Positions 54,425 to 63,191 of a stretch of 64,000 nt of DNA are shown in pieces (positions within the stretch are counted from its first letter, which is position 1; each line of letters begins with the position of its first letter). Position numbers and translations under genes: made by a program. This DNA comes from Leptospira noumeaensis. Its GTDB lineage: Bacteria > Spirochaetota > Leptospiria > Leptospirales > Leptospiraceae. The stretch is from the NCBI RefSeq assembly GCF_004770765.1, contig NZ_RQFK01000026.1, positions 1,364,001 through 1,428,000 on the forward strand, written 5' to 3'. The notes under the pieces were generated by a model, which did no database searches, was not told the origin of the DNA, and worked only from the letters and a program-made list of their open reading frames with translations.

Positions 54425-55108
54425 TTAAGATTCTTCTTCGAATTTACGGATTTTGTTTTTGATTTCGTCTGTTGTGGATTTGAGATTTTCTGTTTTGGTT
54501 TCTTTCTCTGTTACGAAAGTGTGTCTCTTTTTTTTGGTTCCATATTTGTAGATTCCAAAAAGTCCAAGAACTCCAATGGCAAACAAAGTAAAGTTGATCC
54601 AGGTTCCATCAGGTTGCGCCAGAATTTTTGGTCCAAATCCATACACAATGGAATCCACCATTCCTTGGTTTCCATTTTCCTGAAACATCACAACAATGGG
54701 GTCTTGTAATACAGAATCTCCAAAACCGTTCTCCATCTTAGAAATGATTTCCTCTTCCTTCATCCCATCTTTGATTCGATTTTCAATAAAGGTTTTAAGA
54801 TAACTAGACGCAGCACACATGTTAAATGAACATGATTGGATGGGTAAACTTGGTAAACAGATACAACGAATTTGTTCCGTCACTTTTAAGAAGGTTTGGA
54901 TTTGCCCATCCTCTTTTAAATTGGTGGTAGTTTTTTGTGCGAATAGTACTGCCGGAAACAAAAAACAATATCCAACCAAAGTAAGATGGAATAGGGATCG
55001 TTTTAAGATCTGTAACTTAGTTTTTTGTTGGATCTTCTTCAAAACAAATTCGGATGTTTCCGATCCAAACAGACTGGACGGGGTATTATTTGGAATTGTA
55101 ATATCCAT
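54425..55108 (-). CDS. ccmH: CcmH-type cytochrome c biogenesis protein
   Basis: A 227-residue protein of the CcmH/NrfF type, which handles apocytochrome c thiols before haem attachment. It starts at the ATG 55108, one base after the ccmF stop. A hydrophobic segment (about 40-58, SLFHLTLVGYCFLFPAVLF) is followed by the redox region RCICLPSLPIQSCSFNMCA, with Arg81-Cys82-Ile-Cys84 and further Cys93 and Cys98. The family pattern is LRCxxC; here the pair is spaced as CxC. A C-terminal membrane segment is at about 175-192 (INFTLFAIGVLGLFGIYKYG) and a basic tail follows. Classification is by position and motif. Confidence 0.78.
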   Translation of the reverse strand: MDITIPNNTPSSLFGSETSEFVLKKIQQKTKLQILKRSLFHLTLVGYCFLFPAVLFAQKTTTNLKEDGQIQTFLKVTEQIRCICLPSLPIQSCSFNMCAASSYLKTFIENRIKDGMKEEEIISKMENGFGDSVLQDPIVVMFQENGNQGMVDSIVYGFGPKILAQPDGTWINFTLFAIGVLGLFGIYKYGTKKKRHTFVTEKETKTENLKSTTDEIKNKIRKFEEES

Positions 55109-55109
55109 T

Positions 55110-57308
55110 TTAACCAACCGCCTTCTTTGTCTTTTCGCCAATCGGTAGTAGTAAAAAGATTCCAGTTAAGAAATAAAGTAACGATCCTACCCAAATCAGT
55201 TTTACAAGAGGGTTCACCCATACTTCCAAGTTGGCTACGATTTGTCTTGGAAAGTTAAGAAAGAATTTGAGTTTGTCCATCTCACTTCCTGGAGTGAAGT
55301 AATACTGCATAAACATCAAAGGAAGATCCGGATTCTCTGATTTTAGATCCGAAGTTTCAATGGCACCCAGTTGTATATAAAAATCTTCTTTGGCCATAGA
55401 AAGAATGGCAGGTTCACTAGTGGGAATATGTGTTTCGAAATCTCCTGTTAGGTGAGAGATCTGTGGATAAAATCTACGTTCAGTGACTAAATCGGAAAGT
55501 TTGTCAGTCCCACGAAAGATAGAATAAGTTCCTTCCTGGGCAACAATTACGTTTTGGATGTTTGGCTCTCCACCAAGTCCCGATATCAATACTGGTTTTA
55601 GTTTAAGAGTGGAGGCTTCAATTTGGTATCCACCAATCATTGCTTTGTCAATGGACTGGTAGACAATTTCTTCAGACGTCGGTGGTTGGAGTTCATAAAA
55701 GAAACGAACCGATGTATTGATTTTAAATGCATTCCCTGCATATCCAATAAAGATAAGCACTAGTGAAAAATGCACTAGGTATCCGCCATACCGCCGTTTG
55801 TTTTTGAGTAACATTCGGTATCCAGCTACAAAGAAATTTTCGTTTGTAAATTCTTCGCGGCGGGCTCTGATCCCTCGGTAGTATTCTTGGATGATCCCGG
55901 AAATGGTAAATACTCCAATGGTGACTGTGAGAACCGAATAGACCTCGGCTAAAACATCTCCATACTTACTATCTGGTTTTGTAAAGTTTTGAGAATAAAA
56001 AAGAATGTAGAGTCCACCGCCGACAAGTCCGGCGATAAAAGGTTTGAGAAGGGTGGAAAAAAAGACTGCTCCTGCTCCCTTTCTCCAAGCAAGTAGTGGT
56101 GCCGCTCCCATCAGAAGCAAAAGAAAAATCCCAGCAGGAACACCCCAGGAATTAAACCATGGAGCTTTAAATTCTTTTCCATACAAAAGAGGAGAAAAGA
56201 CACCGAGCAATATGGCTGCGGTCGAAAGAACCAGTAAAAAGTTATTCAAAAGAAAACTTCCTTCTTTGGAAGTGATGGCTTCTAAGTTCCTTTCTGGTGT
56301 TAGGTGTTTTCTTCGATAAATGACAAAACCTGTAAAAAATAGAAAACTACCAATGATATAAATGATAAATGGAGTTCCAATGGTTGATTTGGAAAAACTA
56401 TGTGGTCCTTCCAAAACTCCTGAACGTGTGATCCAGGTTCCAAGCAAACTAAAATGGAATGCAAGGATCACAAGTAACATGTTCCAAAACTTCAACATCC
56501 CTCTACGTTCTTGGATCACAACAGAATGCACAAAAGCACTGGTAAGAAGCCATGGCATAAGGGATGCATTTTCGACTGGATCCCAAGCCCAATACCCACC
56601 CCAACCTAACTCTTCATAGGCCCACTTTGATCCGAGTAAAATCCCTGTTCCGAGAAAAAACCAAGAAAACAAAGTCCATTTACGAATGAACTTCATCCAA
56701 TCTTCCGAGAGTTGTCCTGATACAAGAGCAGACATCGCAATGGCAAAAGGAATCGAGATACTCACATAACCAATATAAAGGATCGGAGGATGAATGATCA
56801 TCGCCCAGTGTTGGAGGAGGGGATTGAGCCCCCGACCCGCTGCCGCTTCTGGAACAAATTCACGAAACGGTTGGGCATCTCCATAAAATACAGCTAGGAA
56901 AGAAAAAAATCCAGAAAGAACTGCGAGGATTAGATTCATCATGGGGATTCGATCTTCAATGGATTTACGAGTTTGCCATAACACAATGAAGGTGAATACG
57001 CTAAGAATCAAATTCCAAAACAACAAACTTCCCGACGATCCAGACCAAATGGATGTCATTTTGTAAAATAGCGGTAAGTGTTCGCTGGAATGCATGACCA
57101 CATAATAGTTGCTATAGTCTGATCTTACGAGTTGTGTGAGTAAAACTGTAAAGGTGAGGACAATGACAAATGGATTTGTCATTAGAGCCAAACGACCGAG
57201 TTCGATCGCTTTTCGTTCTTGTTTATAGATTCCGTAGATGGTTTGTAATGCGGAAAAAGTTAAAATGGCTAGAGAGGCTGCGAGAAGGATGGTTCCTAAA
57301 TTGTTCAT
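55110..57308 (-). CDS. ccmF: cytochrome c haem lyase subunit CcmF
   Basis: A 732-residue polytopic inner-membrane protein of System I cytochrome c maturation, which receives haem from CcmE and attaches it to apocytochrome. About 15 membrane segments are visible, with the diagnostic WWD-type loop GWGGYWAWDPVENASLMPW and the periplasmic HWAMIIHPPILYIGY, both supplying haem-binding histidines. It overlaps ccmE by four bases and is followed by ccmH after one base, giving the order E-F-H in a single operon. The CcmABCD genes are not in this window. Confidence 0.93.
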   Translation of the reverse strand: MNNLGTILLAASLAILTFSALQTIYGIYKQERKAIELGRLALMTNPFVIVLTFTVLLTQLVRSDYSNYYVVMHSSEHLPLFYKMTSIWSGSSGSLLFWNLILSVFTFIVLWQTRKSIEDRIPMMNLILAVLSGFFSFLAVFYGDAQPFREFVPEAAAGRGLNPLLQHWAMIIHPPILYIGYVSISIPFAIAMSALVSGQLSEDWMKFIRKWTLFSWFFLGTGILLGSKWAYEELGWGGYWAWDPVENASLMPWLLTSAFVHSVVIQERRGMLKFWNMLLVILAFHFSLLGTWITRSGVLEGPHSFSKSTIGTPFIIYIIGSFLFFTGFVIYRRKHLTPERNLEAITSKEGSFLLNNFLLVLSTAAILLGVFSPLLYGKEFKAPWFNSWGVPAGIFLLLLMGAAPLLAWRKGAGAVFFSTLLKPFIAGLVGGGLYILFYSQNFTKPDSKYGDVLAEVYSVLTVTIGVFTISGIIQEYYRGIRARREEFTNENFFVAGYRMLLKNKRRYGGYLVHFSLVLIFIGYAGNAFKINTSVRFFYELQPPTSEEIVYQSIDKAMIGGYQIEASTLKLKPVLISGLGGEPNIQNVIVAQEGTYSIFRGTDKLSDLVTERRFYPQISHLTGDFETHIPTSEPAILSMAKEDFYIQLGAIETSDLKSENPDLPLMFMQYYFTPGSEMDKLKFFLNFPRQIVANLEVWVNPLVKLIWVGSLLYFLTGIFLLLPIGEKTKKAVG

Positions 57309-57697
57309 TGTTCCTCAGCGTATCCCGCTTCATATTTGGAGGCACATTTTGCTTCCACGTGACTCGCAACAAGAACCCCATGGTCTAACTTTCCATCCAC
57401 ACGGGCTCTAGCTCCTTCTTTAAAAGCATCTGGCAAAAGAGTGGCTCCGGTGAAATGGACAGGGATGATTTGATCATTCAGTTCCAAATCAAATTTTGCT
57501 TTTTTCCCTTCGCGGACAAGGCTCCCTACCCGAACAAATCCTCGTACACGAAGATTTTGATCAGAATATTTGGTAGGATTTGCTGCCAGTTCCGACGCAT
57601 CCAAAAGTAGATACGAGGTTTCTTGGGAGGAGAAAAAAGCGATCCCTCCGAGAGAGAGTCCGATGAGAAATAAAAGAGTTAAAAACTTACGATTCAT
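57305..57697 (-). CDS. ccmE: haem chaperone CcmE, CxxxY variant
   Basis: A 130-residue membrane-anchored periplasmic haem chaperone. An N-terminal transmembrane helix (7-22, TLLFLIGLSLGGIAFF) precedes an OB-fold beta-barrel: YLLLDASEL, LRVRGFVRVGSLV, FDLELNDQIIPVHFTG, LPDAFKEGARARVDGKL. The haem-attachment site at the C-terminus is Cys118-Ala-Ser-Lys-Tyr122 (CxxxY), not the His of the usual HxxxY. Cysteine-type CcmE proteins are known in some deltaproteobacteria and archaea. The gene opens the ccmE-ccmF-ccmH operon and overlaps ccmF by ATGA-like four bases. Confidence 0.92.
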   Translation of the reverse strand: MNRKFLTLLFLIGLSLGGIAFFSSQETSYLLLDASELAANPTKYSDQNLRVRGFVRVGSLVREGKKAKFDLELNDQIIPVHFTGATLLPDAFKEGARARVDGKLDHGVLVASHVEAKCASKYEAGYAEEQ

Positions 57698-57797
57698 AAT
57701 CCATTCTTTAGACGGTTTCCCGTCTTTCCTCTAACCTCTCTGATTGCAGGTTTCGGTCAAACAAAAAGGTCTTAAAAATGGGAGGGATTTGGAAGGG

Positions 57798-58574
57798 TTA
57801 TAAATAGGATTTCGCGCGGTATACTAAGTATCCTACCCATTCTTTGATGGCCATCGTCGTTTGTTCTAAAAATCCCGCCGAAGGAATGTAAAGTTCAAAG
57901 GCCCCTGAGCTTAAGTTGGTGGCACGGTAGTCTGTGGGATAGGGCACAAAAGAGATCTCTTGTTTCTGAAAACAACCGGCGGCACGTTTCATATGGAAGG
58001 CAGAAGTCACAAGGATTGCGGATTCTATCTTTTTTTCTTGGAGAATCTTTTTTGTTTCTACTGCATTCTCATAAGTATTTCTCGAATTATTTTCCCAGAT
58101 TAAGTCTTTTTCCGGAACTCCTAAATCCAAAAACAATTCTTTGGCTAAGTCTGCTTCACGGTATGTATTTGCAAATAGAAGTCCCGACCCACCAGTAAAT
58201 AGAATTTTTTTTACTTTCCCTGCTTTGTATATTCGCACAGCGTCTGTTAGTCTGTCTGCTGAGTCAGAAAGTTCCGGTCTTCCAGGATGAGCCGAAATAG
58301 TTTGGATCATCCCACCTAACACGATCGCTACGTCTGAATTAGGAAGACTGGATATGGAAACCGGTGGATAATCTTTTTCCAGAGATTGGGTTAAAAAGTT
58401 TGCTACATAAACATTGGATGCCAAATACAAAAACAAAACGATTTGAAATAGTTTATACTTTCCATGTCCCGATTTGGTTTGTAAGATGAGAATGAACGCT
58501 AAAAGAAAAAATACAGGTAGAGGATAGAGTAGGATTGTCCCAAGTTTGGAAAGGGTAAAAAATATTGAATCCAT
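57798..58574 (-). CDS. YdcF/ElyC/SanA family protein (DUF218)
   Basis: A 258-residue membrane protein. Two N-terminal hydrophobic segments (about 8-29, 38-55) precede a DUF218 domain with SDVAIVLGGMI, YKAGKVKKILFTGGSGL, EADLAKELFLDLGVPEKDLIWENNSRNTYENAVET and AILVTSAFHMKRAAGCFQ. Members (ElyC, SanA, YdcF) are linked to envelope integrity and lipid-carrier handling; biochemical activity is not settled. It is in tandem with the 133-residue gene and downstream of it on the minus strand. Confidence 0.9.
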   Translation of the reverse strand: MDSIFFTLSKLGTILLYPLPVFFLLAFILILQTKSGHGKYKLFQIVLFLYLASNVYVANFLTQSLEKDYPPVSISSLPNSDVAIVLGGMIQTISAHPGRPELSDSADRLTDAVRIYKAGKVKKILFTGGSGLLFANTYREADLAKELFLDLGVPEKDLIWENNSRNTYENAVETKKILQEKKIESAILVTSAFHMKRAAGCFQKQEISFVPYPTDYRATNLSSGAFELYIPSAGFLEQTTMAIKEWVGYLVYRAKSYL

Positions 58575-58604
58575 TGGTGATAGGATTTTTAGATCTTAAA
58601 AATC

Positions 58605-59006
58605 TTACCAGTCTAAATCGGGGCCGAGAACCCCAATCCCACTACCCCAATATTGAGATGGGTGCGGGTAACGAACGGAAATGCCTAAAGGAGAACGAGA
58701 ATACTTCCAGTCGCGTGCAATTTGTTTTCGCCTTTGGATCTGTTCTTCGGGAACAGAGGTTTCCATTGTGTTTAGATACTGTTTGGTGAGTTCCACCCAT
58801 TCTTTGATGGCAGCAGGGTTTTGTTTTTTTAGGTCTTGGATGAGAATCCTAAGTTCGAATTCTGCATCTTCCCTTAGGTCACGTGCAATTTCCGAAACTT
58901 CTGCATTGGCACCAAAGACAGTTTCGTTCCCTTCCGTACGATCTACCGTTTCTCGCCATTTTGCATAGGCAATCATTAGATCTTTTGTCTCATCATACCT
59001 AAACAT
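58605..59006 (-). CDS. hypothetical protein
   Basis: A 133-residue soluble protein with no signal peptide. It is rich in helix-forming residues in the first 90 positions (DLREDAEFELRILIQDLKKQ, AIKEWVELTKQYLNTME), followed by a polar tail ending in a Gly/Tyr/Trp-containing stretch (YPHPSQYWGSGIGVLGPDLDW). I do not recognise a family. It is upstream of the YdcF-family gene with a 30-base gap and divergent from the MBL-fold gene. Confidence 0.6.
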   Translation of the reverse strand: MFRYDETKDLMIAYAKWRETVDRTEGNETVFGANAEVSEIARDLREDAEFELRILIQDLKKQNPAAIKEWVELTKQYLNTMETSVPEEQIQRRKQIARDWKYSRSPLGISVRYPHPSQYWGSGIGVLGPDLDW

Positions 59007-59087
59007 AATAAAAGAAGGATCGTTCCTAATTCTAAAAAAGGCAATCGAAAATTCCCAACACAGGAAGTTTGTTTCCGTCTAATCCTC

Positions 59088-60119
59088 GTGAAGTTTCTAT
59101 CTTTCCTTTTGTTCGTAGTCTTTTTTTCGCTCTCCTGTTTTACCGATGCGAGTGTTCGTAAATCTCATCATACAGAGAACGGATTCAAAAATCCAAACCC
59201 TAACTTTGAAACCAAAGGCCTTTGGAATGTAATCGTTTGGCAATTCCAAAGGTTCCAATTACCGAATAGTTTGGATCCGGCCGACTATCCCCCGTTTCCC
59301 GTTGTTGGAAATGACGGTGTCGAATTAAAGAACAATACGTCCAAACTTTCAGTCACTTGGGTGGGACATGCGACAACCCTCATTCAGATTGATGGAGTGA
59401 ATATCCTAACAGATCCTATTTGGAGCGAAAGATGTTCCCCTGTGAGTTTTGTTGGTCCAAAACGTTACACTCCACCGGGGATCAAAATCGAAGATCTCCC
59501 AAAGATTGACATTGTGATTTTATCGCATAACCATTATGATCATACAGATTTACCAACACTAAAACAATTGGAAGAGAAATTCCATCCTCTTGTCTTAACC
59601 GGACTTGGAAACAAAAAATTGTTGTTAGGTGAGGGTATGAGAAATGTGAAGGAGATGGACTGGTGGGATGAAACAAAAACTTCAGGACTTCAAATTACTT
59701 TTACACCAACCCAACATTTTAGTGGGCGAGGAATTTTGGATCGAAACGAAACTCTTTGGGGAAGTTATCTCATTTCGGGGAAAAAGGAAAAAGTTTATTT
59801 TGGGGGTGATACCGGATACTACACACATTTTCGCGAAATTGCCGAAAAGTTTGGTTCGATTGATGTAGCCATTTTACCCGTGGGAGCCACCGAACCTCGT
59901 TGGATGATGCAACCCGTACATGTGGATCCTAAGGAAACAGTGCAGGCTTTTGCCGACCTAAAGGCCAAATATTTAGTTCCAATGCATTATATGACCTTTG
60001 TTCTCTCGGATGAACCACTTGATTCTCCTGTGCCCCGCACCAAAGAGGAGCTAAAACGATCGGGAATCTCCGAGGAAAAATTCGTTCCTTTAAAAATTGG
60101 GGAGTCTCGGTTTTTTTAG
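59088..60119 (+). CDS. metallo-beta-lactamase-fold lipoprotein, NAPE-PLD-like
   Basis: A 343-residue lipoprotein with GTG start at 59088 and lipobox FSLSC (Cys17). The MBL fold resembles the N-acyl-phosphatidylethanolamine phospholipase D/UlaG-type group: VTWVGHATTLIQIDGVNILTDP, the metal-binding SHNHYDHTD (His147, His149, Asp151, His152), FTPTQHFSGRG, YFGGDTGYYTHF with a bridging Asp, and PMHYMTF near the end. It likely hydrolyses phosphodiesters or lactones at the outer membrane; the substrate is unknown. Divergent from the hypothetical gene across 81 bases. Confidence 0.85.
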   Translation: MKFLSFLLFVVFFSLSCFTDASVRKSHHTENGFKNPNPNFETKGLWNVIVWQFQRFQLPNSLDPADYPPFPVVGNDGVELKNNTSKLSVTWVGHATTLIQIDGVNILTDPIWSERCSPVSFVGPKRYTPPGIKIEDLPKIDIVILSHNHYDHTDLPTLKQLEEKFHPLVLTGLGNKKLLLGEGMRNVKEMDWWDETKTSGLQITFTPTQHFSGRGILDRNETLWGSYLISGKKEKVYFGGDTGYYTHFREIAEKFGSIDVAILPVGATEPRWMMQPVHVDPKETVQAFADLKAKYLVPMHYMTFVLSDEPLDSPVPRTKEELKRSGISEEKFVPLKIGESRFF

Positions 60120-60172
60120 TTCCAAGAGGTTTCTATTTTAGATAAGCTGTCCTAAAAAATAGGATGGTGAGC

Positions 60173-61642
60173 ATGTTGAAGAAGCTTCTCACAACGATAG
60201 TATTCCTGGTTTGTTTGTCTGTGACAACGGCAGGTTTATTTGCGGAAGACCCAACTCCGGTTCAAGCGCAGACAACCACTCAGGAAGAAACAGGACATTC
60301 GTCTCATGGCGAATCAGTACACGAGGAACTACCGTATTGGACGGTATTGCCTTTTGTTGCCATTTTACTTTGTATTGCAATCTTACCGGTTGCTTCTCAT
60401 AAAACTTCTCATTGGTGGGAAGACAATAATAACAAATTGATCCTTGCTGTGGGACTCGGAGCCATTTCTTTTGTGGTTCTACTTGTTTATGGATATAGCC
60501 ATAATATCGTTCACACGGTTTTCTTTGATTATATCCCCTTTATCATTTTACTCGGATCTTTGTTTTATATTTCCGGTGGGATTGTAATCAAGGGTGATAT
60601 CCATGCAACACCATTAAATAACACCTTGTATTTGTTAATTGGTGCAGCGTTAGCTTCATTTATTGGAACTACCGGTGCTTCCATGTTACTCATTCGTCCA
60701 CTGTTAAAAACAAATAGCGAAAGAAAACATGTGGTTCACACTGTTGTGTTTTTTATCTTCCTTGTTTCCAACATTGGTGGGTCTTTAACACCACTTGGTG
60801 ATCCTCCACTTTTTCTAGGTTATTTGAAAGGAGTTCCTTTCACTTGGACATTCAAACTATTGCCTGAGATGCTTTTGGCAGTTTCTATCTTACTCGTAGT
60901 GTATTTCGTTTGGGATACGATTGCTTATAAAAAAGAAACCAAAAAAGATTTAAAACGCGACGATAAACTCGCCACTCCTTTTTCCATTGGTGGTCAAGTG
61001 AACTTCATTTGGTTACTCGGTGTGATTTTAGCAGTTGCATTTTTAAATAGTAACTACATTCCAGAAATCAACCAAACACCAACACTTGGATTTATCCGTG
61101 AGGCAGTATTAATTGTTCTGATTGGTCTTTCTAAGTTTACTTCGAAAGAAGCAGATCGTAAGTTTAACAACTTTACTCTCCATCCAATCCAAGAAGTGGC
61201 CTACCTTTTCATTGGTATTTTCATTACGATGATTCCTGCTCTTGTCCTCCTTGAGGCACATGGTAAAGAACTGGGAATCACACAAAACTGGCAGTTTTTC
61301 TGGGCAACAGGAGCTTTCTCTTCTGTTTTAGACAATGCTCCCACTTACCTCACTTTTGGTTCGTTAGCTTCTGGCCTCCTCACTCCAGCGGGTGCGGCAG
61401 CTCCTCTCACGTTAGGTCAGTTCATCGGAAATGTCCAAGCGGAAGAAATTCTAAAGGCCATTTCGGTGGGTGCCGTATTTATGGGTGCGAATACTTATAT
61501 CGGTAACGCCCCTAACTTTATGGTAAAATCTGTTGCAGAAGAAAACAAAGTAAAGATGCCATCTTTTGGTGGTTATTTAGCATACTCTATGGGAATTTTA
61601 GTTCCTGTGTTTATCCTCATTACTTTCGTATTCTTCGTCTAA
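60173..61642 (+). CDS. NhaD-like sodium:proton antiporter
   Basis: A 489-residue integral membrane protein of the ion transporter (CitMHS/NhaD-like) superfamily. The start is ATG 60173, with AGGA eight bases upstream; a signal-like N-terminus (about 1-25, ending GLFAEDP) is followed by a His/Ser/Glu-rich loop (GHSSHGESVHEELPYW). About 11-12 membrane segments follow with GTTGASMLLIRPLLKTN, FLVSNIGGSLTPLGDPPLFLGYLKGVPF and SVLDNAPTYLTFG, which are family markers. It likely exchanges Na+ for H+. A hairpin follows at 61654, and the aromatic lyase gene 10 bases beyond it. Confidence 0.85.
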   Translation: MLKKLLTTIVFLVCLSVTTAGLFAEDPTPVQAQTTTQEETGHSSHGESVHEELPYWTVLPFVAILLCIAILPVASHKTSHWWEDNNNKLILAVGLGAISFVVLLVYGYSHNIVHTVFFDYIPFIILLGSLFYISGGIVIKGDIHATPLNNTLYLLIGAALASFIGTTGASMLLIRPLLKTNSERKHVVHTVVFFIFLVSNIGGSLTPLGDPPLFLGYLKGVPFTWTFKLLPEMLLAVSILLVVYFVWDTIAYKKETKKDLKRDDKLATPFSIGGQVNFIWLLGVILAVAFLNSNYIPEINQTPTLGFIREAVLIVLIGLSKFTSKEADRKFNNFTLHPIQEVAYLFIGIFITMIPALVLLEAHGKELGITQNWQFFWATGAFSSVLDNAPTYLTFGSLASGLLTPAGAAAPLTLGQFIGNVQAEEILKAISVGAVFMGANTYIGNAPNFMVKSVAEENKVKMPSFGGYLAYSMGILVPVFILITFVFFV

Positions 61643-61653
61643 ACTTTTGGACA

Positions 61654-61675
61654 AACCGGGGAACTTTCCCCGGTT
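61654..61675 (+). other. hairpin between the antiporter and lyase genes
   Basis: AACCGGGGA (61654-61662) pairs perfectly with TCCCCGGTT (61667-61675) over a 4-base loop. The sequence continues GTAAAACAATTTG with no T-run, so it may be an attenuator, a weak terminator or an mRNA-stabilising structure. Confidence 0.5.
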
Positions 61676-61685
61676 GTAAAACAAT

Positions 61686-63191
61686 TTGAATTTATCAACA
61701 CTCCAATCTTTATCTCGATCCGGTTCATTTTCTCATTTAACTAACGTTCACCAGTCTTTAGAAACTGAGCGAAACCAATTAGAATCCATTTTAAAAGTTT
61801 CTAAAGAAAAACTAATTTATGGAATCCATACAGGGTTTGGACCCCATGCCTTCTCATCCAATGAAGATACGGGAAAAATCCAAAAATCTTTAATCTATCA
61901 TTTAACCGTTGAACCTGTATTTTCTTCCGATGGAATCCCGCATTCCCATTTAAATCATAACGAAGCAAGGGCCGTTCTTGCGGCTAGAATTCATTGTTTG
62001 TCACTTGGTGGATCGGGAATCGACTTTAAAACATTAGAAATATTGAATACACTTTTGGAGTTGGATTGTATTCCTGTTTTGCCAGAAAAAGGTTCTCTTT
62101 CGGCTTCTGGAGATTTGATTCCCCTCAGTTACATTCCTTTGGCACTTCTTGGTGAATCTGGTTTTACTGGAATAGGAAAGGATTTGGCACCGAGTCGGTG
62201 GAATGGCGGAACTTCCAAAATCCCTGGTTTGCCTTGGACTCCCAAGGTTAAGGAAGCAATTTCTCTTACCAATGGAACAAGTTTTACCACTGCCCTTCTT
62301 GGGCTCCAAGTTCTTGAGTTTCGAAACATACTTTCTTATAGTTTGGAACTTCTAGAGTATTTGTTTAGTTTTCATTCTGTTTTTTCTGACGCCTTCCATC
62401 CGGCTTACCATAACCACAAACAATTTGATGGCCCAAAAGAAATTGTTAAAATTCTTTATCCAACCGTTTCAAAACATTCCAAAGTGAAAAAAGAAGGAAG
62501 TAGAATCCAAGATATATATTCTATCCGTTGTATTCCTCAAATCCTTGGATCTATTTTGGATGAACTGATTTCTGTAGGAAAGGTAGTGGAACAAGAGTTA
62601 AATTCCCTTTCAGACAATCCTGTTTTAATTCCTACAGAAGAGGGAGTTCGGTTTGCCGAAGGTGGTGGGTTTTATGCCGCCCAAGTCAGTTTTGCCGCTG
62701 ACAGATTGCAGAATGCGATGGCTGTTTGGTTTACTTGGGTGGATCGATTTTTGAATTATCTCTATGAACCAAATGAAAACGGTGAGTTCCCTTTGATGTT
62801 GTCAGATAAACCAGGTACGTACGCAGGATTATCGGGATTAGGTCTTATGTCCACTCACCTAACGGCAGAAGTACGTAGAGATAGTATGCCAGGTTCTGTA
62901 CAGTCTATCTCTACCAATGGAAATAACCAAGACATTGTACCTATGGGTGCGATTTCGGTTTTAAGAAATCGCAGAACGGTCTCAAGTGCGTATAAATTAC
63001 TTTCTATATTTGCTTTTTCGGTTTTTCAGTCTTCTCGGTTTGCCAAAAGAAAGGATCTAATTCCAAATCAAAATTTATTTGCCGGCCTAAAGACTATGGC
63101 AGCAGATCGAAGTCTGGACTTTGAAATCCAGACATTGATGGAAAGATTAAAAAATTCTACTTCTTCTCTTGTAGAGATTCCAAACGGTTGA
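61686..63191 (+). CDS. HAL/PAL/TAL-family aromatic amino acid ammonia-lyase
   Basis: A 501-residue MIO enzyme that eliminates ammonia from an aromatic amino acid. The MIO-forming triad is Ala140-Ser141-Gly142 in SASGDLIPLSY, and IYGIHTGFGPHA carries the catalytic Tyr45. LSDNPVL, the MGAISVLRNRR region and NGNNQDIVPMG also follow the family. The residue pair that selects substrate is Tyr71-His72 in SLIYHLTV, unlike the Ser-His of histidine lyases and closer to the His-His of tyrosine lyases; function is thus undetermined, though histidase is less likely. The start is TTG at 61686, 43 bases after the antiporter. Its 3' end overlaps the convergent DUF368 gene by 35 bases. Confidence 0.83.
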   Translation: MNLSTLQSLSRSGSFSHLTNVHQSLETERNQLESILKVSKEKLIYGIHTGFGPHAFSSNEDTGKIQKSLIYHLTVEPVFSSDGIPHSHLNHNEARAVLAARIHCLSLGGSGIDFKTLEILNTLLELDCIPVLPEKGSLSASGDLIPLSYIPLALLGESGFTGIGKDLAPSRWNGGTSKIPGLPWTPKVKEAISLTNGTSFTTALLGLQVLEFRNILSYSLELLEYLFSFHSVFSDAFHPAYHNHKQFDGPKEIVKILYPTVSKHSKVKKEGSRIQDIYSIRCIPQILGSILDELISVGKVVEQELNSLSDNPVLIPTEEGVRFAEGGGFYAAQVSFAADRLQNAMAVWFTWVDRFLNYLYEPNENGEFPLMLSDKPGTYAGLSGLGLMSTHLTAEVRRDSMPGSVQSISTNGNNQDIVPMGAISVLRNRRTVSSAYKLLSIFAFSVFQSSRFAKRKDLIPNQNLFAGLKTMAADRSLDFEIQTLMERLKNSTSSLVEIPNG

